Assembly (NCBI RefSeq): GCF_013408425.1
Contig: NZ_JACBYV010000001.1
Coordinates: 620,001 to 684,000 of the forward strand
Reading direction: 5' to 3'
Length of the DNA: 64,000 bases
From: Pseudomonas flavescens
GTDB lineage: Bacteria; Pseudomonadota; Gammaproteobacteria; Pseudomonadales; Pseudomonadaceae
In this document: positions 28,177 to 37,260 of the stretch, piece by piece
Position numbering within the stretch: position 1 is the stretch's first letter
Layout of the letters: each line of letters starts with the position of its first letter
Program-made: the position numbers and the translations under genes
The notes under the pieces: model-generated
What the model saw: only the letters and a program-made list of their open reading frames with translations
Told to the model about the DNA's origin: nothing
The model's database searches: none

Positions 28177-29679
28177 ATGCGCATATTGATCTGCAGTGAT
28201 GAGTCGGATCTGTTGCTGCCACTGCTCGCACCTCTGGGCTTCACCTTCGAGGTCTGCCCTGGTCTGGGGAGGCTGAGCGAATTCCTGGCCAGCGATATCA
28301 GTGCCGTATTGATCGCCGAAGAGGCGGTCCGCGATCAGGGGCATGCGTTAGAGCAAATCCTCCAATCGTCCACTCCCGTCATCGTACTGGCAGCGGCCAA
28401 CCCTGCGCAGCAGCCAACAGCGGTCGATGGTTATGGTGCCGTATTGCTGGAGCGCCCATTCACCTCGCGTTCGCTTTGCAGTTGCCTGTCCGTTTTGACC
28501 GAGCGTGCGCGTGGCGCGCTTCTGGACGGCGATCGCAGCGCGGGTGAGCTGGCCCTGCTGCAAAGTCAGAAGATGGACGCTGTCGGCTCGTTGACCGGTG
28601 GCATCGCCCATGATTTCAATAACATGCTCACCGGTATCATCGGCGCGCTCGACATCATGAAGCGCCGCGTGGCGAGCGGTCGTCTGGAAGGGATCGAACG
28701 TTTCATCGAGGCTGCCAGCGTTTCCGCGGACCGAGCGAGCGCTCTGACTCAGAGATTGCTGACCTTTTCTCTTCGCCAGCCTCTGGATGCCCGACCGGTG
28801 GCGGTGAGTTCATTGATCGATTCGCTGGAGTCACTCATCCGGCGTACGGTCAGTGACGGCATCTCGCTGCAGGGCGACTATCAGCACGCCGATGCTCGCG
28901 TCCTGGCCGATGCCCGGCAGCTGGAAAATGCCATTCTCGACCTTGCCGTCAACGCCCGTGACGCCATGCCCGGTGGCGGGCAGTTGAGGTTGCATACTTC
29001 ACTGGTCGATCTGGCCGAGGGAGATAGGGCGGCGCTGCCTGACCTTTCGCCAGGGCGCTATCTGGTCATCGCGCTTTCGGATACCGGTTCCGGCATGAGC
29101 AGCGATACGCTTGAGAAGGTTTTCGATCCGTTCTTCACCACCAAGTCCGTTGGCCAGGGCAGCGGTCTCGGTCTTTCCATGGTGCACGGTTTCGCACGGC
29201 AGAGCGGCGGCCAGGCGACCATCCACAGTGAGCGAGGTGTTGGTACCACGGTGCGCCTGTTTCTGCCCGCTTGTGAGGCGGTCGACCACCAGGCGGTGGT
29301 GGCGCCTGTGCGCAAAGTGGGTCATCGGGTTTTGCTGGTCGAGAGTGACTCCGCGGTGCGTCTGCTGGTTTGCGAAGTGCTTGGCGAGATGGGTCATGAA
29401 GTCGTCAACGCCACCGAGCCGCAGGCCGCCATCGACCTGCTGAGCGCGGGTGCCTCATTCGATCTGTTGGTCACGGATGCAAGCCTCACAGGGATGACCG
29501 GCTCGGAGCTGGCGGATATCGCTCGCGGCTATCGGCCAGATTTGCCGGTGTTGTTGATCTTCGCTGAGGTGAATGCCGAATCGGCCATTCTGGGGCAGGG
29601 CGTAAGAACCATCGGCAAGCCCTTCTCCATACGTGAGTTGAGTGAAACCCTGCACGACCTTTTGCCAGGTAGGCGCTAG
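28177..29679 (+). CDS. Hybrid histidine kinase with C-terminal receiver
   Basis: Soluble kinase of 500 residues. The first 110 residues look like a receiver-fold domain that has lost its phosphorylation site (MRILICSDES...VLIAEEA, then LLERPF). The phosphoacceptor is His145 in GGIAHDFNNML. The ATPase domain has the N box LAVNARDAM and G boxes DTGSGM and GQGSGLGLSMVHGFARQSGG. A C-terminal receiver has Asp434 in LLVTDASLTG and Lys in IGKPFS. I chose the ATG at 28177 (MRILICSDE); upstream in-frame starts add residues with no similarity. It resembles the blue-light/LOV-type hybrid kinases in its catalytic core but lacks a LOV domain. Confidence 0.88.
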   Translation: MRILICSDESDLLLPLLAPLGFTFEVCPGLGRLSEFLASDISAVLIAEEAVRDQGHALEQILQSSTPVIVLAAANPAQQPTAVDGYGAVLLERPFTSRSLCSCLSVLTERARGALLDGDRSAGELALLQSQKMDAVGSLTGGIAHDFNNMLTGIIGALDIMKRRVASGRLEGIERFIEAASVSADRASALTQRLLTFSLRQPLDARPVAVSSLIDSLESLIRRTVSDGISLQGDYQHADARVLADARQLENAILDLAVNARDAMPGGGQLRLHTSLVDLAEGDRAALPDLSPGRYLVIALSDTGSGMSSDTLEKVFDPFFTTKSVGQGSGLGLSMVHGFARQSGGQATIHSERGVGTTVRLFLPACEAVDHQAVVAPVRKVGHRVLLVESDSAVRLLVCEVLGEMGHEVVNATEPQAAIDLLSAGASFDLLVTDASLTGMTGSELADIARGYRPDLPVLLIFAEVNAESAILGQGVRTIGKPFSIRELSETLHDLLPGRR

Positions 29680-29713
29680 GCCCGGTGCAGTGCTTTCAGC
29701 CGTAAAGGTTGAT

Positions 29714-29739
29714 GGCGGCTTTGCCTTGGCGAAGCCGCC
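29714..29739 (+). terminator. Hairpin after the hybrid kinase gene
   Basis: Eight-bp perfect stem GGCGGCTT/AAGCCGCC with a ten-base loop, 34 bases past the stop. There is no T tract, so termination strength is uncertain. Confidence 0.45.
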
Positions 29740-29885
29740 TGTCGCCCATCACTTTCCGGTTGTCAGGCTCCGTCTCGACCGCTCTGTTGTCAGGCTTGGC
29801 GGCCTCTCGGCAACTTTTTCCCAGGAAAGCATCGCCGCGCGGAATCAAAGCGTTGCTCCGTAGTCCTAAACCCTGACAACGAAAA

Positions 29886-29896
29886 GGCGGTAGCCC
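29886..29896 (+). promoter_or_regulatory. Near-consensus ops element in the leader of the forward polysaccharide operon
   Basis: GGCGGTAGCCC matches the ops consensus GGCGGTAGCNT at nine of ten fixed positions; only the last base differs. It lies on the coding strand, 281 bases before the start of the nitroreductase-like gene, within the 498-base gap 29680-30177. An RfaH homologue is encoded in the same locus. The rest of the gap holds a direct repeat TTGTCAGGCT (29760 and 29788) and no gene that I can support; the promoter of the forward operon must lie upstream of the element. Confidence 0.5.
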
Positions 29897-30177
29897 ATAT
29901 CGCCACCTCCAGCCTCTTGAAGTGCTGGCCTGGACGTCGATCCGTTTGCAGTACCAATGCCATTTTCCCTGCGTGCTCCCGGTGAGCGGGCAGAGGGGAT
30001 CCGGTGATTGCGTCAGGGTAGGGATGCTTGCTGTATGCGCCAGCCATGATCGGCTTCTGGTGGCGTGCAGGCGCTTGCGGTTGGGCTGATAACTGCCTGC
30101 GTCTATCAATTCAATGTCGCCGTACCACTATGGCGATTGTGGGGGAGATATTAACCATTGAACGGTAATCACAGCCT

Positions 30178-31284
30178 ATGAAAATGTTGAAGGAATCCCT
30201 CAAGAAGGTATTGCCCCGCGACAGCATCGATAACCTGAAAGGGTTGCAGAAGAAACTGTCCATGGGCTGGATCCGTGCGCTTTCACGGTCGGCCACACTG
30301 CGGCGCTTCCACTATTCGTTCTTCTCGTCGGCGTTCGATCGTGAAGCGTATGCCGTGGTGGTCGGGCACCTGCAGCACGAGGAAAATCTATCCGGTGCCG
30401 AGCCGGTCAACTACTTCCTGCGCCGTGCCGTGCACCGTATCGAGAAGGGCCTGATCATGCAGCCCCGGCGCGAAGTGTTCGCCCTGGACTACATCGGCGA
30501 CACCGTGGACAGCTACATCGCCTCGCTCAACGGCAACGTGGATCGCGACGAAGTCAGCTGGGCTCACGATGTGCTCGCCGAGTACTTCACCGTGACCGGC
30601 GAACACCCGGTGATCAACCGGGCCCGCGAGAAATTCGCTCGCCTCGAGCGCCCGGTCAGCTCGCCAGGCAGCTTGCGCAATCCCGATACCGAGCGGGTAC
30701 CTTTCGCCGCTGACGTGAGCACGCCGAGCGTCGATTACACCGCCATGCGTCAACTGTCGATGAAGCGCCGCTCGGTTCGCTGGTATCAGGATCGTCCGGT
30801 TCCGCGCGAGGTGATCGACAAGGCCGTGGAAGTCGCCGTGCAGTCGCCGAGTGCCTGTAACCGTCAGCCGTACCGCTTCCTGATCTTCGATGACGCCGCT
30901 TCCGTGGCGCAGGCGTCGCGTCTGCCGATGGGCGTTGCCGGTTTCGATCACAACTTCCCGGCCATCGTTGCCGTGGTGGGGCGTCTGCGTGCCTACCCGC
31001 ACGTGCGTGATCGCCATGTGATCTACATCGACGGCGCGCTGGCCGCGATGTCCTTCATGTTCGCGCTGGAGACGCAGGGCGTGTCGTCCTGTTCGATCAA
31101 CTGGCCGGACATTCCCGAGCGCGAGCAAGCGGCGGCCAAGCTGCTCAAGCTCGACCCGGACGAGCGCATCGTCATGTTCATCTCTCTGGGCTATGCGGCG
31201 GACACCGGTCTGGTGCCGTACTCGCAGAAGCTGTCGCTGGATGAAGCCCGCAGCTACGGGCACCTGGAGACGTCCAGCCGATGA
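30178..31284 (+). CDS. Nitroreductase-fold protein of the polysaccharide locus
   Basis: Protein of 368 residues. The C-terminal half (about 190-350) is a nitroreductase-like flavin domain: KRRSVRWYQDRPVPREVIDKAVEVAVQSPSACNRQPYRF, then FDHNFPAIVAVVG and a final ISLGYA strand. The N-terminal half is basic and helical, without a recognised domain. It overlaps the flippase gene by four bases, so it is translated with it. Related genes sit next to polysaccharide pyruvyl transferases in other exopolysaccharide loci; a redox reaction on the polymer or its precursor is possible but unproven. A second ATG lies at 30184. Confidence 0.8.
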   Translation: MKMLKESLKKVLPRDSIDNLKGLQKKLSMGWIRALSRSATLRRFHYSFFSSAFDREAYAVVVGHLQHEENLSGAEPVNYFLRRAVHRIEKGLIMQPRREVFALDYIGDTVDSYIASLNGNVDRDEVSWAHDVLAEYFTVTGEHPVINRAREKFARLERPVSSPGSLRNPDTERVPFAADVSTPSVDYTAMRQLSMKRRSVRWYQDRPVPREVIDKAVEVAVQSPSACNRQPYRFLIFDDAASVAQASRLPMGVAGFDHNFPAIVAVVGRLRAYPHVRDRHVIYIDGALAAMSFMFALETQGVSSCSINWPDIPEREQAAAKLLKLDPDERIVMFISLGYAADTGLVPYSQKLSLDEARSYGHLETSSR

Positions 31285-32597
31285 GTGCCACGCGTGTCCA
31301 GGAGGGCATGAAGTACCTCCTCAACTCTGGCTGGATGCTGGCCGAGAAGTTCTTGATGCTGGCCATCGGCCTGGCGACCACCGTGGTACTGGCCCGTTAC
31401 CTGGGGCCCGAAGATTTCGGTTACCTCAATTACGCACTCGCGCTGCTGGGGCTGCTCAGCATCGTGGTGCACCTGGGGTTGACCGGCCTGGTGGTCAAGG
31501 AACTGCGCAGCAACCCGGATAACGAAGACCAGATTCTCTCGACGGTATTCGTGATCAAGGTGGGCTGCTCGGTGATCGCCTTCGCGATCATGATGGGCAC
31601 CTACCTGATCGGCAACGACCAGAATTTCCTGGTGCTGCTGTTCACCGCTCTGGCGCTGTTCTTCACGCCGTTCGAGATGCTCATCGACTGGTTCCAGGCG
31701 CGGGTTCAGGCCAAGTATGCAGCAGTGGCCGGCTTCGTCGGGCAGCTCGGTGGCAACGGCCTGAAGATGATCCTGGCCATCGCCGGTGCCGGTTTGGTGT
31801 ATATCGCCCTGGCCCACGTGGTGGTGGTGATGGTCACCTCGGCGATCCTGGTCTGCTATGCGGTGATGCTCAAGCGCGAGTTCCGCTTCGACTTTTCCTG
31901 GACCCTGGGCAAGACCCTGCTCAAGAAAAGCCTGCTGATCTTCCTCGGTTCGCTGTCGGCGGTGATCTACCTCAAGGTCGATCAGATCATGCTGCAGTAC
32001 ATGCTCGGCGAGTACTCGGTGGGTGTGTATTCGGCGGCTTCGCGGCTGTCGGAAGCCTGGTACCTGATTCCGACCATCCTCATGGCGTCGGTCTTCCCGA
32101 AGATGATCGACCTCAGCAAGACCGATACGGCGGGCTACAACCGTTTCATGCAGGTGTCGCTGGATGTGTTGTTCTTCATGGCGTTCGGCCTGGCGGTCGT
32201 GGTGTTCTTTCTCTCCGACTGGATCATCCTGACGCTCTATGGCGAGCAGTACGCCGATGCCGGTCCGGTGCTGGCTATCCATATCTTCGCGGCGACCTTC
32301 GTGTTCATGCGCGCGCTGTTCAGCAAGTGGATCATCATCGAAGAGGCCTTCATCTTTTCCCTGGTCACCCAGGGCCTGGGAGCCGTGAGCAACATCGTGC
32401 TCAATTACTTCCTCATCCAGAGCCATGGTGTCGTCGGCTCGGCCTGGGCGACGCTGATTTCCTATTCCATCGCCGGTTACGTGAGCCTGCTGCTGTCACG
32501 CAAGACACGGCCGCTGTTCATCATGATGACCAAGAGTATTTTCCTGCACGTGTTCATTAGCGTGCCCCAGTTGATTCGTGAATTCAGGAGAACGTGA
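31281..32597 (+). CDS. Wzx-type polysaccharide flippase (first copy)
   Basis: Integral membrane protein of 438 residues with about 12 to 14 helices, in the polysaccharide transport (PST) family. The N-terminus MLAEKFLMLAIGLATTVVLARYLGPEDFGYLNYALALLGLL is typical for Wzx flippases, as is VKELRSNPDNEDQIL after it. It would move the lipid-linked repeat unit across the inner membrane. The start ATG overlaps the preceding stop (ATGA). A second flippase gene lies at 43.2-44.5 kb. Confidence 0.88.
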   Translation: MSATRVQEGMKYLLNSGWMLAEKFLMLAIGLATTVVLARYLGPEDFGYLNYALALLGLLSIVVHLGLTGLVVKELRSNPDNEDQILSTVFVIKVGCSVIAFAIMMGTYLIGNDQNFLVLLFTALALFFTPFEMLIDWFQARVQAKYAAVAGFVGQLGGNGLKMILAIAGAGLVYIALAHVVVVMVTSAILVCYAVMLKREFRFDFSWTLGKTLLKKSLLIFLGSLSAVIYLKVDQIMLQYMLGEYSVGVYSAASRLSEAWYLIPTILMASVFPKMIDLSKTDTAGYNRFMQVSLDVLFFMAFGLAVVVFFLSDWIILTLYGEQYADAGPVLAIHIFAATFVFMRALFSKWIIIEEAFIFSLVTQGLGAVSNIVLNYFLIQSHGVVGSAWATLISYSIAGYVSLLLSRKTRPLFIMMTKSIFLHVFISVPQLIREFRRT

Positions 32598-32598
32598 T

Positions 32599-33792
32599 AT
32601 GTACGTCGAGATTCGCAAAGCCGGTTTCGTCAACAAGGGGGCTGCACTGATGCTGCACGCTGCCCTGCAGCAGGTACAGAAGAACCTTCCCAGCGCCAAG
32701 GTGGTGATGGAGCCTGGCCGTGCCAAGAGCCCTTATCCCTACGTCAACCGTGCATCCCTGGGCCTGTATCAGAAAGCCTGGCTGTGGCGCGCCGGCATCC
32801 CCTTCGGCGACCTGGCGGCACTGGTGCCGGCCGGTATTCGCGAGCAGTACGGTGTGGTGCTCGACAAGGAAGTGAACGTGGTGCTCGATGCCGCTGGCTT
32901 CGCCTACAGCGATCAGTGGGGCCCGGACCTGTCCGAAGAGCTGGCGCGTTCCAGCAAGCGCTGGAAGAAGAACGGCAGCAAGGTGATTCTGCTGCCGCAG
33001 GCATTCGGCCCGTTCCGCGATCAGAAGAGCAAGGATGCGGTCAGGGCGTTCCTCGACAACTGCGATCTGGTTTTCGCCCGCGAACAGGTGTCCTACGACT
33101 ACCTCACCGAGGTCGTTGGCGAGCGTGACAACATCAAGATAGCACCCGATTTCACCAATCTAATCAGTGGCACGCTACCGTCCTATTTCGATCCTGACGT
33201 TCATCAGGTCTGTGTGGTGCCCAACTGCCGCATGCTCGACAAGACCGGTGACAGCGTCGCCAAGGGCTATGTGCCGTTCCTGCAGCGCGCGACCAAGATG
33301 CTGGTCGAGCGCGGCGCCAAGCCGTTCCTGCTGATTCACGAAGGCGAGGGCGATGCCCGGGTCGCCGAGCAGGTGTCGCAGGCCGTGGGTGGGCTGCCGA
33401 TCCTGCGCGAGACCGATCCGCTGGCGATCAAGGGCATTCTCGGCGCCTGTCGCGGCACCTTGGGTAGCCGTTTCCACGGTTTGGTCAGTTCGCTGTCGCA
33501 AGGTGTGCCATCGCTGGCCACGGGGTGGAGCCACAAGTACCAGATGCTGTTCGCCGACTACGGGTTTGCCGAAGGCGTGCTGAACATCAACCTGAGCGAC
33601 GAGGAGCTTTCCAGTGCCCTTGATTACCTCACTGATCCGGCTCAGATGCAGGCGCTCTCCACTCGTCTGCACGCGCATTCCGCAGAACTCAAGACCCGCA
33701 CTCAGGCCATGTGGGATGAGGTGTTCGCCTTGATCGCGCAGAGCCATGGCGTGCGCAGCGAGAAACCGCTGGCGGTGGCCACGGGGCGCTAG
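32599..33792 (+). CDS. Polysaccharide pyruvyl transferase (WcaK/AmsJ-like)
   Basis: Cytoplasmic enzyme of 397 residues that adds a pyruvate ketal to a sugar of the repeat unit using phosphoenolpyruvate. Family features: N-terminal NKGAALMLHAALQQVQ, central VILLPQAFGPFRDQ, LVFAREQVSYDYL and the GSRFHGLVSSLSQGVPSLATGWSHKY segment near residue 295. AGGAG lies eight bases before the ATG at 32599, one base after the flippase stop. Its presence predicts an acidic, pyruvylated polymer, as in colanic acid and amylovoran. Confidence 0.88.
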   Translation: MYVEIRKAGFVNKGAALMLHAALQQVQKNLPSAKVVMEPGRAKSPYPYVNRASLGLYQKAWLWRAGIPFGDLAALVPAGIREQYGVVLDKEVNVVLDAAGFAYSDQWGPDLSEELARSSKRWKKNGSKVILLPQAFGPFRDQKSKDAVRAFLDNCDLVFAREQVSYDYLTEVVGERDNIKIAPDFTNLISGTLPSYFDPDVHQVCVVPNCRMLDKTGDSVAKGYVPFLQRATKMLVERGAKPFLLIHEGEGDARVAEQVSQAVGGLPILRETDPLAIKGILGACRGTLGSRFHGLVSSLSQGVPSLATGWSHKYQMLFADYGFAEGVLNINLSDEELSSALDYLTDPAQMQALSTRLHAHSAELKTRTQAMWDEVFALIAQSHGVRSEKPLAVATGR

Positions 33793-33862
33793 GATCGATA
33801 AGGGCCGGCCCGCTCTGCGTCGGGCCGCACCCTAAGCCCCGAACGTTGATGCGCTGCAACGA

Positions 33863-33898
33863 AAAACGCCCCGGCTGATCACTCAGTCGGGGCGTTTT
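33863..33898. terminator. Bidirectional terminator between the converging polysaccharide operons
   Basis: AAAACGCCCCG and CGGGGCGTTTT form a perfect 11-bp stem with a 14-base loop. A/T runs on both sides make it work in either direction. It separates the pyruvyl transferase gene from the WecG-like gene. Confidence 0.88.
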
Positions 33899-33917
33899 CC
33901 GTTCTAACGCGAGGGCG

Positions 33918-34715
33918 TCAGGACTTGCGGTCGTAGGCGCCTTGCTCGGTAACCGCTACCTTGCGGTCTATACCATTACGCATGATGTAGTAGAAGAACC
34001 GCGGGATGCCGATGATGTAACGGCTGAACAGGCGACGCGGCTCCATCAGCAGGCGATACGCCCACTCCATACCGAACTTGCGAACTACCGCCGGCGCACG
34101 ACTGAAGCGCTGCGCCGCGAAGTCGAGAATCGCGCCACCGCAGATCATCAGAGCAGGGCGGCCGAGGTCACGCTGCAGGCTCACAGCGACTTCTTCCTGG
34201 CGAGGCATGCCCATGCCCATGACGATCAAGGGGATCTTTTCCGGCTGCAGGTGCTCACGCACGAATTCGAGGTAGCGCTCGGTCGGCTGGAAGCCGTCGA
34301 TCGCGTGAAACGTACGGTCGCCGAATAGCGCGCTGGCACCCAGGTTGACCCAGGGCTCGCTGGTGCCCATGGCGAACAGCTGGTAGCTGTCACTGTGTTC
34401 GCTCTCGAGCAGGTGACGGATCAGGCTGGGAATGAAATCGGTGCCGTTGAGGTTGGCACCTGGCGCCAGGCCATTGAGCGAGCAGGCCAGTTTTACACCG
34501 ATGCCGTCGCGCAGCAGGTAATTGACCTTGAGGAAGTGACGGCGTGCTTCCGTATCGTTCTGGACGATGTTGTAGCCGTGCTGATTGAGGAAGCCGAGGA
34601 TCGTTGGCTTCTTCGGCGTGCTCAGTTCGTCGAGCAGTGGAGTCACGTCGTCTTCTTCCAACAACTTCAGTTTATGGATCAAAGGATCGTGCAGTTTCAG
34701 TTGTGAAGTTTTCAC
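33918..34715 (-). CDS. WecG/TagA/CpsF family glycosyltransferase (first copy)
   Basis: GT26 enzyme of 265 residues. Conserved segments: DGIGVKLACSLNGLAPGANLNGTDFIPSLI, LIVMGMGMPRQEEVAVSL, and MICGGAILDFAAQRFSRAPAVVRKFGMEWAYRLLMEPRRL. The C-terminal basic-aromatic region probably docks to the membrane. I chose the GTG at 34715, which has GAGG upstream; the frame is open to 34862. A 303-base gap (34716-35018) separates it from manC, so it may have its own promoter in the AT-rich part near 34740-34830. Confidence 0.88.
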   Translation of the reverse strand: MKTSQLKLHDPLIHKLKLLEEDDVTPLLDELSTPKKPTILGFLNQHGYNIVQNDTEARRHFLKVNYLLRDGIGVKLACSLNGLAPGANLNGTDFIPSLIRHLLESEHSDSYQLFAMGTSEPWVNLGASALFGDRTFHAIDGFQPTERYLEFVREHLQPEKIPLIVMGMGMPRQEEVAVSLQRDLGRPALMICGGAILDFAAQRFSRAPAVVRKFGMEWAYRLLMEPRRLFSRYIIGIPRFFYYIMRNGIDRKVAVTEQGAYDRKS

Positions 34716-34981
34716 AGGCGAGCCTCGTTGTCGGAAAGTGATGGAGTTATCCGGTATCTGTTCAAGTGGGCTTCGCGCTTTGCTTATTCTTGTAAATATC
34801 CATTTTCTCAGCGAAATGAAGGAGCTATCCGTCGCCCTGTTAGTCGTGATTGGTGATCCCAAAGGTCGCGAATCACACCTCCTGCTGGGCTCGACTCGGG
34901 CCCTTGCATGCGGCTGAAAAGAACTACCGGCGTTGTCGCTGCAGCGCTTACCTTTTTCAACAACTTGCTATCTTCGATGAG

Positions 34982-35011
34982 CCAGCGCCGCCCGCAACGG
35001 CGCGGCGCTGG
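34982..35011 (-). terminator. Hairpin after manC
   Basis: Ten-bp perfect stem CCAGCGCCGC/GCGGCGCTGG with a ten-base loop, eight bases past the manC stop. No T tract follows directly, so it may be a weak terminator or a 3' stabiliser of the long operon. Confidence 0.5.
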
Positions 35012-35018
35012 AAGCCCA

Positions 35019-36449
35019 TCAGGCTGCAGAAACCTTGAGTTCCTTCACCCGACCGTAGTTGTCGGAGAAGCGGATGATGTCGTCCTCGCCGAGGTAGGTC
35101 CCCGACTGCACCTCGATCAGTTCCAGCGGGATCATGCCCGGGTTTTCCAGGGCGTGAATCTGGCCGATGGGAATGTAGGTCGACTGGTTCTCGGTGACCA
35201 TATAGGTCTCGTCACCATTGGTCACCTGCGCGGTGCCGCTGACCACGATCCAGTGCTCGGCACGGTGGTGGTGCATCTGCACCGACAGCTTGGCGCCCGG
35301 TTTCACGGTGATGCGTTTGACCTGATAGCGCGCACCGTGATCGATGGAGTCGTACATGCCCCACGGGCGATACACTTCACGATTGTTGAGATGCTCGCCA
35401 CGCTCGTCGCGCTTGAGCTGCTCGACGATACGTTTGACCTCCTGGGCCTTGTCCTTGTGGGCGACCATGATCGTGTCCTTGGTTTCGACGATGATCAGGT
35501 TCTCGACGCCCACGGTAGTGACCAGGCGATAGTCGGCATGCACGTAGTTGTTGTGGCTATCGTGGCTGAGCACGTCGCCCTTGTGCACGTTGCCCTGTTC
35601 GTCCTTGTCGCTGACGTCCCACAGCGCTGACCAGGAGCCGATATCGCTCCAGCCGGCATCCAGTGGCACCATCACCGCGTCTTCGGTTCGTTCCATCACG
35701 GCGTAGTCGATGGAGTCTTCCGGGCAGGCGGCGAATGCCTCCTTGCCGATACGCACGAAGTGCATGTCCTGCTCGCTCTGCGCGGTAGCACGGCGGCAGG
35801 CGTCGAGGATTTCCGGCTGCCAGCGCTGCAGCTCTTCTAGGTAACGGCTGGCACGGAACATGAACATCCCGCTGTTCCAGAAGTGCTCGCCGGAAGCCAG
35901 GTAGCGCTCGGCGGTCTCGCTGTCCGGCTTCTCCACGAAGCTCTGTACGGTGAAGCCACCTTCACCAGCCGATGCACCCTTTTGCACATAGCCGTAGCCG
36001 GTTTCCGCATGGGTCGGCACGATGCCGAAGGTCACCAGCTTGCCGGCCTGGGCGAAGGGCAGGGCGGTTTCGACGGCGCGGTGGAAGGCGCTGACATCCT
36101 TGATCAGATGGTCGGCAGCCAGCACCAGCAGTACCGGGTCGTGCTCCTTTTCCAGCGCCTTGATAGCCGCCAGGGCGACCGCCGGCGCGGTGTTGCGACC
36201 GACCGGCTCGAGCAGGATGCTGGCGTTCTCGATGCCCAGGGCGCGCAGCTGTTCGGCGGCGAGGAAGCGATGTTCCTCGTTGCAGATCAGGCATGGCTGG
36301 CTGACCTGCAAGCCTTCCAGACGGCGAATGGTCGCCTGCAGCATGGACAACGAATCGTCGGCGATGGGCAGGAACTGCTTGGGGTTGAGTTGGCGCGAAA
36401 GCGGCCAGAGGCGCGAGCCGTTACCACCAGAAAGAATGACAGGAATCAT
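35019..36449 (-). CDS. manC: Mannose-1-phosphate guanylyltransferase / mannose-6-phosphate isomerase
   Basis: Bifunctional type II enzyme of 476 residues (AlgA/PslB/WbpW family). The N-terminal pyrophosphorylase domain starts [15 protein letters not shown] and contains FVEKPD; the C-terminal cupin has [19 protein letters not shown]. It supplies GDP-mannose, the precursor for the gmd-fcl pathway encoded upstream. No phosphomannomutase gene lies here; AlgC could serve. The start overlaps the stop of the WecG-like gene (ATGA), so it is the last gene of the long reverse operon. Confidence 0.95.
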   Translation of the reverse strand: MIPVILSGGNGSRLWPLSRQLNPKQFLPIADDSLSMLQATIRRLEGLQVSQPCLICNEEHRFLAAEQLRALGIENASILLEPVGRNTAPAVALAAIKALEKEHDPVLLVLAADHLIKDVSAFHRAVETALPFAQAGKLVTFGIVPTHAETGYGYVQKGASAGEGGFTVQSFVEKPDSETAERYLASGEHFWNSGMFMFRASRYLEELQRWQPEILDACRRATAQSEQDMHFVRIGKEAFAACPEDSIDYAVMERTEDAVMVPLDAGWSDIGSWSALWDVSDKDEQGNVHKGDVLSHDSHNNYVHADYRLVTTVGVENLIIVETKDTIMVAHKDKAQEVKRIVEQLKRDERGEHLNNREVYRPWGMYDSIDHGARYQVKRITVKPGAKLSVQMHHHRAEHWIVVSGTAQVTNGDETYMVTENQSTYIPIGQIHALENPGMIPLELIEVQSGTYLGEDDIIRFSDNYGRVKELKVSAA

Positions 36450-37198
36450 CGTGGAGCTCCTCCCATGAAGAGTGATTGCCTAAGTTTGAATTCCCTGAGC
36501 AGGATCGGCAGGATGCGGAACGCGTCGTGCGCGTAGCGCCCTACCAGTCGACGAGGTTCGGTGAAAGCGCGGTGCAGCCACTCCAGCGAGTAGCGTTGCA
36601 TCCACAGCGGAGCGCGACGAATTCTTCCGGACAGGAAGTTGATCGAGGCACCCACGCACAGACCGATGCCGACAGCCTGATCGGTTTCGAAGATTTTCTG
36701 CGCGAGGATTTCCTGGCGCGGGCAGCCCACCGAGAGCACCACCAGATTGGATGGGTGTTCGATGACGAAGGACAGGCACGCCTGGATCGCTTCTTCGCTG
36801 TTGATGAAACCCATCGGTGGGTTGTGATGGTGAAAGGTGATGTGTGGGTAGCGTGCTCGCAGATGCTGGATGTCTTCATCCTCGCAACCGATCACGGTGA
36901 CGTTCCAGGCGCGCTGCTCGGCGATGTCGATCAGCTCTTCGGTGAGCGTGCTGCCGGGAATGGCATCTTCCACGGGAACTCTGAGCATGCGCAGCAGGGG
37001 CAGCAATACACGGCTGTCGCAGATGCGGTGGCGGGCCACCGCGTAAGAGCGTTTGAGGTCGTGGTCGGTTTCCAGCTGCACGATGTGATTCACGTTGGGT
37101 GTCACGACGTAGCTGTACCTGTCGGTGCTGTGCTCGACCAAGTCCTCGACCAGGCGATCCTTGGAGCCAGCGTAGAACTCGATGTCAAAGGCTTTCAT
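36446..37198 (-). CDS. WecG/TagA/CpsF family glycosyltransferase (second copy)
   Basis: GT26 enzyme of 250 residues. Conserved segments: [55 protein letters not shown] and [42 protein letters not shown]. The start at 37198 has AGAGG nearby and gives the normal family N-terminus ([11 protein letters not shown]); an alternative ATG at 37264 overlaps the stop of the upstream gene (ATGA) and would add 22 basic residues. It is only moderately similar to the copy at 33.9 kb, so the two probably add different sugars. Confidence 0.88.
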   Translation of the reverse strand: MKAFDIEFYAGSKDRLVEDLVEHSTDRYSYVVTPNVNHIVQLETDHDLKRSYAVARHRICDSRVLLPLLRMLRVPVEDAIPGSTLTEELIDIAEQRAWNVTVIGCEDEDIQHLRARYPHITFHHHNPPMGFINSEEAIQACLSFVIEHPSNLVVLSVGCPRQEILAQKIFETDQAVGIGLCVGASINFLSGRIRRAPLWMQRYSLEWLHRAFTEPRRLVGRYAHDAFRILPILLREFKLRQSLFMGGAPR

Positions 37199-37260
37199 CA
37201 ACACCTCTTTGCGCCACTTGCGCGAATTGCGGATGGGCAACGGTTGTCGTTGCTCGTGAT

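Noticed and set aside
29696..30109. A reverse 137-codon frame in the gap before the nitroreductase-like gene
   Set aside because: Its composition is not protein-like, it has no ribosome site and it ends inside the hairpin region.
34924..34931. A third ops-like GCCGGTAG upstream of the first WecG-like gene on the reverse strand
   Set aside because: Only the short core matches; several fixed ops bases differ, which is expected by chance.
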